From: UBA7398 sp964597305
Lineage (GTDB): Bacteria; Actinomycetota; Actinomycetes; Nanopelagicales; Nanopelagicaceae
NCBI GenBank assembly: GCA_964597305.1
Contig: CAZQWU010000005.1
Coordinates: forward strand, 1 to 47,025
Length of the DNA stretch: 47,025 nt
Reading direction: 5' to 3'
Position 1 is the stretch's first letter. Each line of letters starts with the position of its first letter. Below, piece by piece: positions 42,420 to 47,025 of this stretch. Under the pieces are notes generated by a model. That model was not told where the DNA came from, did no database searches, and worked only from the letters and a program-made list of their open reading frames with translations. A program made the position numbers and the translations under genes.

Positions 42420-43100
42420 TTACTTACCTACTACCCGGAACGAGGAGGTAATGGTATCTAGCGCCTCTCGATTCTGCTTAAAACATATTTCGCTGCACCG
42501 TGCCACAACGACGATCAGGGTTTTTCGGTCAGGTGTAAGTACTACACGCTGATCCAGCGTCTGCGCCTCCTGCGACTCCGCTCCAAATGTGTAGCGACTG
42601 TGAATTCCTGAACCTCCCTTGTCATTGAACGGTTCGTCAACTGCAAGATCAAATCGAGAAATGGTGGAGATTCCCGCTATCCATTCGGTGATGGGAACGA
42701 TGACATCTCGCAAGCTATTGAGTGACACCGCATTACTTTCATAATCAGAGAGTGAACGTATACGAATAAAAATAATTGGATCTGAAACACTTTTTAACGA
42801 AAAGACATCCGCAGCAGTGATATTTGGTGATGATGAATATGCGATCTGCCATTGAACCCGTGCGGCCCGCTCTGCTGCACCTGCTGCGGTTGATTTCTTT
42901 TCTTGTTGCGCTAGTTCTGTAGTCGAAATCTCATGCCATTGACGTGGAATCTGAAGGTAGACACCTGCAGGTTTATAGGATGGATAAATTGACGATGGGG
43001 TTGCGCAACCACTCACCAGAGCACTGAATAAGCATGCCCCAAGGACAGTTCTTGCAATCAGAGTATTTGTGACAGATTTATTTTTTCTCAGGTTGTGCAT
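42420..43100 (-). CDS. Putative lipoprotein of unknown function
   Basis: The 226-aa product from ATG 43100 has a basic start (MHNLRKNK), a hydrophobic stretch and a lipobox LVSGC with the acylated Cys at 32. The mature part begins with a Ser/Pro/Tyr linker and contains no motif I recognise; it looks like a globular secreted domain with YKPAGVYLQIPRQWHEI near its start. A GTG 15 bases upstream is possible. It overlaps the aspS 3' end by 23 bases. Likely anchored outside the membrane; function unknown. Confidence 0.8.
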   Translation of the reverse strand: MHNLRKNKSVTNTLIARTVLGACLFSALVSGCATPSSIYPSYKPAGVYLQIPRQWHEISTTELAQQEKKSTAAGAAERAARVQWQIAYSSSPNITAADVFSLKSVSDPIIFIRIRSLSDYESNAVSLNSLRDVIVPITEWIAGISTISRFDLAVDEPFNDKGGSGIHSRYTFGAESQEAQTLDQRVVLTPDRKTLIVVVARCSEICFKQNREALDTITSSFRVVGK

Positions 43101-44817
43101 CAATTCCGCTCTCACGACGTTGAGCCGATGTTATTGGAGTTGGCGCACCAGTTAATGGGTCTCCACCGCTTGCTGTTTTTGGAAATGCAATAACTTCTCG
43201 TATGGAGTCTGCGCCAGCCAATAACGCGCATAAGCGATCAACACCAAGAGCGATTCCGCCATGTGGGGGTGGTCCATAATTGAAAGCCTCGAGGAGAAAT
43301 CCGAATTTGCTCTCTGCCTCTTGGCGAGAGAGACCAATCGTCTCGAATACTTTTTGTTGAATATCTCGGCGATGGATACGTATTGATCCGCCACCAATTT
43401 CATTTCCATTAAGCACGATGTCATATGCGTAAGCAAGAGCGTCGCCTGGCGAATTGTAAAAAGTATTTTCAAATTCTGGTTTAGGTCCAGTGAAGGGATG
43501 ATGAACAGCGGTCCAACCACCAGAATCAGTTTTTTCAAACATCGGTGCATCTACCACCCAGAGAAATTTCCACTCACTTTTATTGATGAGTCCACATCGT
43601 TCACCAATTTCTAACCGAGCAGCGCCTAACAATTCCTGCGCTGATCGCTTCTCACCGGCAGCGAAGAAGATGGCATCGCCGTTTTGTGCACCAGTGAAGC
43701 TGGCGATGGCGGTGCTCTCTTTTTCACTCAAATTCTTAGCAACCGGACCGGCAAGGGTGCCGTCGTTGTTCACCAGAACATACGCTAAGCCTTTTGCACC
43801 TCGAGCTTTAGCCCAATCTTGCCAGGCATCTAATTCTCGCCGTGGTGAATGTGCACCACCCGGCATGACTACTGCACCAACATATTCAGCTTGGAAAACG
43901 CGAAACGTTGTATCGGCAAAATAATCAGTCATCTCGATGATTTCTTGCCCAAATCGTAAGTCTGGTTTATCAGAACCGAAACGCTTCATTGCTTCGCGAT
44001 ACGTCATATGCGGAATCGGAGTTGGTATGGAATAACCAAGTGTTTCGTGGAAGACACGTGTCAATACTTTCTCTGCCACGGCAATGACATCAGCTTGATC
44101 AACAAAGGACATTTCAATATCAAGCTGGGTAAATTCTGGCTGACGATCTGCGCGAAAATCCTCATCGCGAAAACATCGAGCGATTTGATAGTACTTCTCC
44201 ATGCCAGCAACCATAAGAAGTTGCTTAAATAATTGGGGTGACTGCGGTAGCGCATACCAACTCCCCGGCTGTAGGCGTACAGGGACAAGAAAATCACGCG
44301 CGCCTTCAGGGGTCGAACGCGTCAAATTTGGTGTTTCGATTTCAAGAAAATCTAACTCGTTCATCACATGTCGAATTGTTGATGTAACTCTGGAACGTAA
44401 TCGAAGATTTTTCGCTGGAATCTCCCGGCGTAGATCTAAATAACGATATTTCAATCGAATTTCTTCGCTTATTGTTGCTGTGTCGCCACTATCAACGGGA
44501 AAAGGTAATGGCGCAGATTCGGAGAGTACTTGCAACGTTGAGCAGTGAATTTCAATTTCACCTGTAGGTAACGCTGAATTCTCATTTCCAGCAGGACGCT
44601 TAATAACTTCACCCGTAATAAGCACGCACCACTCCGCACGTAGCTCGCCAGCGATTTTTTCGTCTGAGATCACCACTTGGACTGAACCAGAAGAGTCCCG
44701 AAGGTCTATAAAAGCTACGCCACCATGATCACGTCGACGCGCTACCCAACCTGCCAACGTGACAGTTGTTCCGATATCGCTTGCGCGAATCGTTCCAGCA
44801 TCATGCGTGCGGAGCAC
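43078..44817 (-). CDS. aspS: Aspartyl-tRNA synthetase (possibly non-discriminating)
   Basis: Charges tRNA-Asp, and in species lacking AsnRS also tRNA-Asn. The 579-aa class IIb enzyme has the OB anticodon-binding domain (GWVARRRDHGGVAFIDLRD), motif 2 region RCFRDEDFRADRQPEFTQLD and motif 3 GIALGVDRLCALLAG, plus the bacterial GAD insertion. I pick GTG 44817 (VLRTHDAG, read as Met), with GAGG 6 bases upstream, over the TTG two codons earlier. It follows hisS after 12 bases. Whether it is non-discriminating cannot be settled from this window. Confidence 0.96.
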   Translation of the reverse strand: MLRTHDAGTIRASDIGTTVTLAGWVARRRDHGGVAFIDLRDSSGSVQVVISDEKIAGELRAEWCVLITGEVIKRPAGNENSALPTGEIEIHCSTLQVLSESAPLPFPVDSGDTATISEEIRLKYRYLDLRREIPAKNLRLRSRVTSTIRHVMNELDFLEIETPNLTRSTPEGARDFLVPVRLQPGSWYALPQSPQLFKQLLMVAGMEKYYQIARCFRDEDFRADRQPEFTQLDIEMSFVDQADVIAVAEKVLTRVFHETLGYSIPTPIPHMTYREAMKRFGSDKPDLRFGQEIIEMTDYFADTTFRVFQAEYVGAVVMPGGAHSPRRELDAWQDWAKARGAKGLAYVLVNNDGTLAGPVAKNLSEKESTAIASFTGAQNGDAIFFAAGEKRSAQELLGAARLEIGERCGLINKSEWKFLWVVDAPMFEKTDSGGWTAVHHPFTGPKPEFENTFYNSPGDALAYAYDIVLNGNEIGGGSIRIHRRDIQQKVFETIGLSRQEAESKFGFLLEAFNYGPPPHGGIALGVDRLCALLAGADSIREVIAFPKTASGGDPLTGAPTPITSAQRRESGIDAQPEKK

Positions 44818-44829
44818 CAGCAACCTCGC

Positions 44830-46104
44830 TTATAGATAATTTTCTAAGGCGCTTAGGGTAACCGATTGAACCTTGCCCGTGCTCATCTCTTTAAGTTCTG
44901 CCGAGCCCGAGGAGAGTTCATCCTCTCCAATCACCATTGTAAAGCGCGCGCCAGATTTATCCGCTGCTTTCATAGCGCCTTTTAATGCGCGACTGCCAAA
45001 TGCAATATCTACTGAAAATCCATTATTTCGCAGGCGCTGTGCAAGTGCTAGTGCGTGCACCATTGTTGGCGAGTCTGACTGAGTATTTCCAAGTGGAATG
45101 AGATACACATCAAGTGAGTGATGGTGTGGAAAATCTATTCCTTCTGCTTCACAGGCAAGGACTGCTCGATCTACACCAAGTCCAAAGCCAATTCCGGAAA
45201 ACTTTTGACCACCGAGCAATTCCATTAATCCGTCGTATCGGCCGCCGCCGCCAATTCCAGATTGAGCACCGAGTAATTCATGAACAAACTCGAAAGTTGT
45301 ACCGGTGTAATAATCTAAGCCACGCACCATATAGGGATTAATGTGAAATGGAATTTTCAGCGCATCGAGGTACTTCAATACCTGGGCAAAATGTTCTGCA
45401 CTTTCCTTTGTGAGAAAGTCTTTCAATAACGGTGCACGTTGCATACTTTTCTGAATGTCCGGTCTCTTATCATCAAATAACCGCAATGGATTAATTCGCG
45501 CTCGTTCTCGAGTTGTCTCATCGAGATCAAATGTTTCTAGAAAGGTTGTTAATTCTTTGCGATGTGCAGCACGTGATGCGCTATCCCCGAGCGATGTCAC
45601 GTCGAGTCTAAATTTCGTCAACCCTAGATTGCGAAAACCGTTGTAGGCAATCGAAATAACTTCTGCATCAATAGCTGGATCATCACTGCCAATCGCCTCA
45701 ATCCCCACCTGATAAAACTGGCGATAACGACCTGCTTGTGGACGTTCGGCCCGAAAGAATGGCCCGGTGTACCAGACCTTGACGGGTAACTGTCCCCGAT
45801 CCAAATTATGTTCGATAACAGAACGCATAACTCCTGCAGTGCCTTCGGGGCGCAATGTCAAAGAGCGACCACCACGATCGTCGAAGGTGTACATCTCTTT
45901 ATTAACCACATCTGTACTTTCACCAACGCCTCGAGCAAATAATTCTGTTTCTTCGAAAATTGGAAGCTCCAACAATTTATAGCCCGCATTTTTAGCTGGC
46001 GTTATTAATCGATCACGAACAATTTCAAAGAGAGCTGATTGGGGTGGAAAATATTCACTTACCCCTTTAGGCGCTTGAAATTTGCGTGGTGGCTCGGTGG
46101 TCAT
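44830..46104 (-). CDS. hisS: Histidyl-tRNA synthetase
   Basis: Charges tRNA-His. The 424-aa class II enzyme has motif 1 around KNAGYKLLELPIFEE, motif 2 with LRPEGTAGVMR, the histidine-binding GGGGRYDGLMELLGG (HisA/HisB loops, with VRGLDYYTGTTFE), and a C-terminal anticodon domain. ATG 46104 overlaps the upstream hydrolase stop by 4 bases. Confidence 0.97.
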   Translation of the reverse strand: MTTEPPRKFQAPKGVSEYFPPQSALFEIVRDRLITPAKNAGYKLLELPIFEETELFARGVGESTDVVNKEMYTFDDRGGRSLTLRPEGTAGVMRSVIEHNLDRGQLPVKVWYTGPFFRAERPQAGRYRQFYQVGIEAIGSDDPAIDAEVISIAYNGFRNLGLTKFRLDVTSLGDSASRAAHRKELTTFLETFDLDETTRERARINPLRLFDDKRPDIQKSMQRAPLLKDFLTKESAEHFAQVLKYLDALKIPFHINPYMVRGLDYYTGTTFEFVHELLGAQSGIGGGGRYDGLMELLGGQKFSGIGFGLGVDRAVLACEAEGIDFPHHHSLDVYLIPLGNTQSDSPTMVHALALAQRLRNNGFSVDIAFGSRALKGAMKAADKSGARFTMVIGEDELSSGSAELKEMSTGKVQSVTLSALENYL

Positions 46105-46823
46105 CTGGCCAAGTCTCTCAAACTCGCCTCCCGAAGGTAGGGATTGTTTGAACGTTCTCGCGCAATCGTTGTCTCGGGCCCGTGGCCAGGCAGAACTCGC
46201 AACATATCGGGCAAAGTCAACACTTTTTCCCGCAATGTCTGCGCCATCTGCGGTGCCGAACCGGTTGGAAGATCGGTTCGGCCAATTGATCCTGCGAAGA
46301 GAACATCGCCTGTCGCAATAACTTCAGTAGCGCTCGACGTGTGAAGTATTCGAAACATCAACGAACCACGAGTGTGGCCCGGTGCATGAATAGCTGTAAT
46401 TGACAATCCAGCAAGATCGAACACATCACCACTGCGTAGCTCTTTTACTTGTGACGGTTCAGTAAATTGTGTTCTGCCTGACTCTGCTTGCAATGTGGCG
46501 ATGAGTTGGCGTGACTCGATACTCATGGCTCGCTCTGGTTCAGTAAGTAAAATGCGATCTTCTGAATGAATATATGCAACCAGATCGCTTGAACTTGAAG
46601 ATCGGCTTAATGGAACTACTGAAAACGTATGATCAAGATGTCCATGGGTTAATAGCGCCGCAACCGGCTTGAGTCGAAAACGCGATAGCACCTCGCCGAT
46701 TTCGTGAGTGAGATCTGGGATGGCAATGCCGGGATCAATGATGATGCACTCTTCGCTCTTCTCTGTAGCAATGATCCAGCAATTGGTCGCAAAGAAGGGC
46801 GCTACGAGGTTTTCGATCAGCAT
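46101..46823 (-). CDS. Metallo-beta-lactamase-fold hydrolase (glyoxalase II-like)
   Basis: The 240-aa protein has the metal motif HGHLDH (60-65), a further His in APGHTRGS, the bridging Asp in TGDVLFAGSIGRTD, and a last His in LPGHGPET: the complete two-metal set of the glyoxalase II/persulfide dioxygenase-like group. The substrate is not clear; a thioester hydrolase is the default guess. GAGGGG precedes ATG 46823. It lies before hisS with a 4-base overlap, a common actinobacterial pairing. Confidence 0.9.
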   Translation of the reverse strand: MLIENLVAPFFATNCWIIATEKSEECIIIDPGIAIPDLTHEIGEVLSRFRLKPVAALLTHGHLDHTFSVVPLSRSSSSSDLVAYIHSEDRILLTEPERAMSIESRQLIATLQAESGRTQFTEPSQVKELRSGDVFDLAGLSITAIHAPGHTRGSLMFRILHTSSATEVIATGDVLFAGSIGRTDLPTGSAPQMAQTLREKVLTLPDMLRVLPGHGPETTIARERSNNPYLREASLRDLAR

Positions 46824-46887
46824 ATCTCGCCCCTCTCACCCCTTGCGTCAGCGCTCCATGCGGAAAACAGAGGGTTATTTTCACCAG

Positions 46888-46938
46888 TTAGGTCTTCAGG
46901 GTACCTTTATCTGCCTTACAACCACCGCATAAACCCAT
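46888..46938 (-). CDS. Possible 16-aa Cys-containing peptide (CGGC)
   Basis: In the 161-base gap before the hydrolase gene, ATG 46938 opens MGLCGGCKADKGTLKT. There is no ribosome site and no suitably spaced TANNNT box. It could be a leader peptide or chance; listed only because the gap holds no other feature. Confidence 0.15.
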   Translation of the reverse strand: MGLCGGCKADKGTLKT

Positions 46939-46984
46939 AGCGAATGTCGGCAACGACTAACGCGCAACGAAAGAGACGGTCATC

Positions 46985-47025
46985 ATGGACAACATTTCAC
47001 CAGCATCGGCTCTTATCGGGGATCC
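46985..47025 (+). CDS. Possible start of a divergent gene, cut by the window end
   Basis: ATG 46985 opens MDNISPASALIGD and is still open at the last base. GAGACGG precedes it by 5 bases. In many actinobacteria a DUF349-domain gene lies near the relA-ppi side of this hydrolase-hisS pair, and its N terminus often has a GDP/A-x-x-GRV pattern, so that is a candidate. Thirteen residues are not enough to identify it. Confidence 0.3.
   Translation, partial: MDNISPASALIGD

Noticed and set aside
1..47025. Prophage, insertion sequences, CRISPR arrays, rRNA or additional tRNAs
   Set aside because: No transposase, integrase, repeat-spacer pattern or other cloverleaf was seen; nearly all sequence is accounted for by conserved genes.

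Overview
The window reads as a piece of a compact, mid-GC (roughly 45% by eye) actinobacterial chromosome. Actinobacterial markers are an mIHF-type DNA-binding protein beside gmk, a BldD homologue beside pyrR, a helicase-degenerate PriA, and the gene order pyrR-pyrB-pyrC-carAB-pyrK-pyrD-pyrF-mihF-gmk-rpoZ-coaBC-metK-priA-def-fmt-rsmB. As I recall it, this is the order of the Streptomyces bldD-pyr region. Low GC, near-zero spacing, many 1-, 4- and 8-base stop/start overlaps and apparent leaderless starts suggest a genome-streamlined lineage such as the freshwater acI/Nanopelagicales group. That placement is an inference.

Layout. Positions 1-4.6 kb hold the N-terminal part of an M20 metallopeptidase (-), tRNA-Leu(GAG), apt and a TK1-type thymidine kinase (+), an UppP-like and a DUF554 membrane protein (-), and a YczE/YitT-like membrane protein (+). 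Positions 4.6-6.1 kb hold a purine permease with a structured leader and a strong bidirectional terminator. Positions 6.1-11.3 kb hold ung, an orphan ABC ATPase, serB, hisE-hisG, a PnuC-family transporter and rpe. Positions 11.4-29.3 kb are one long minus-strand run: rsmB, fmt, def, priA, metK, coaBC, rpoZ, gmk, mihF and the complete UMP pathway (pyrF, pyrD, pyrK, carB, carA, pyrC, pyrB, pyrR). It is headed by a PyrR-binding RNA hairpin and faces a divergent bldD-like regulator. Positions 29.9-35.5 kb hold nusB, efp and the shikimate genes aroQ, aroB, aroK, aroC and aroE, with a minimal prepilin peptidase among them. Positions 35.5-46.8 kb hold mltG, ruvX, alaS, a DUF948 protein, an unusual FtsH-like membrane protease preceded by two tiny overlapping ORFs, a lipoprotein, aspS, hisS and a metallo-beta-lactamase-fold hydrolase. 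A possible divergent gene starts at the right edge, and the last six bases are a BamHI site.

How the genes work together: this is nearly all housekeeping. It covers pyrimidine synthesis with purine and thymidine salvage, the chorismate pathway, tRNA charging and translation factors, start-methionine formylation and deformylation, coenzyme A and SAM synthesis, and envelope maintenance. I see no prophage, insertion sequence, CRISPR array or rRNA. The signals most worth checking are regulatory: two alternative folds before the purine permease, a PyrR hairpin that includes the pyrR ribosome-binding site, a BldD homologue that keeps the c-di-GMP signature, a micro-ORF chain before the FtsH-like protease, and a recurring TANNNT box 6-7 bases before start codons. 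No stretch of more than 300 bases lacks a gene.
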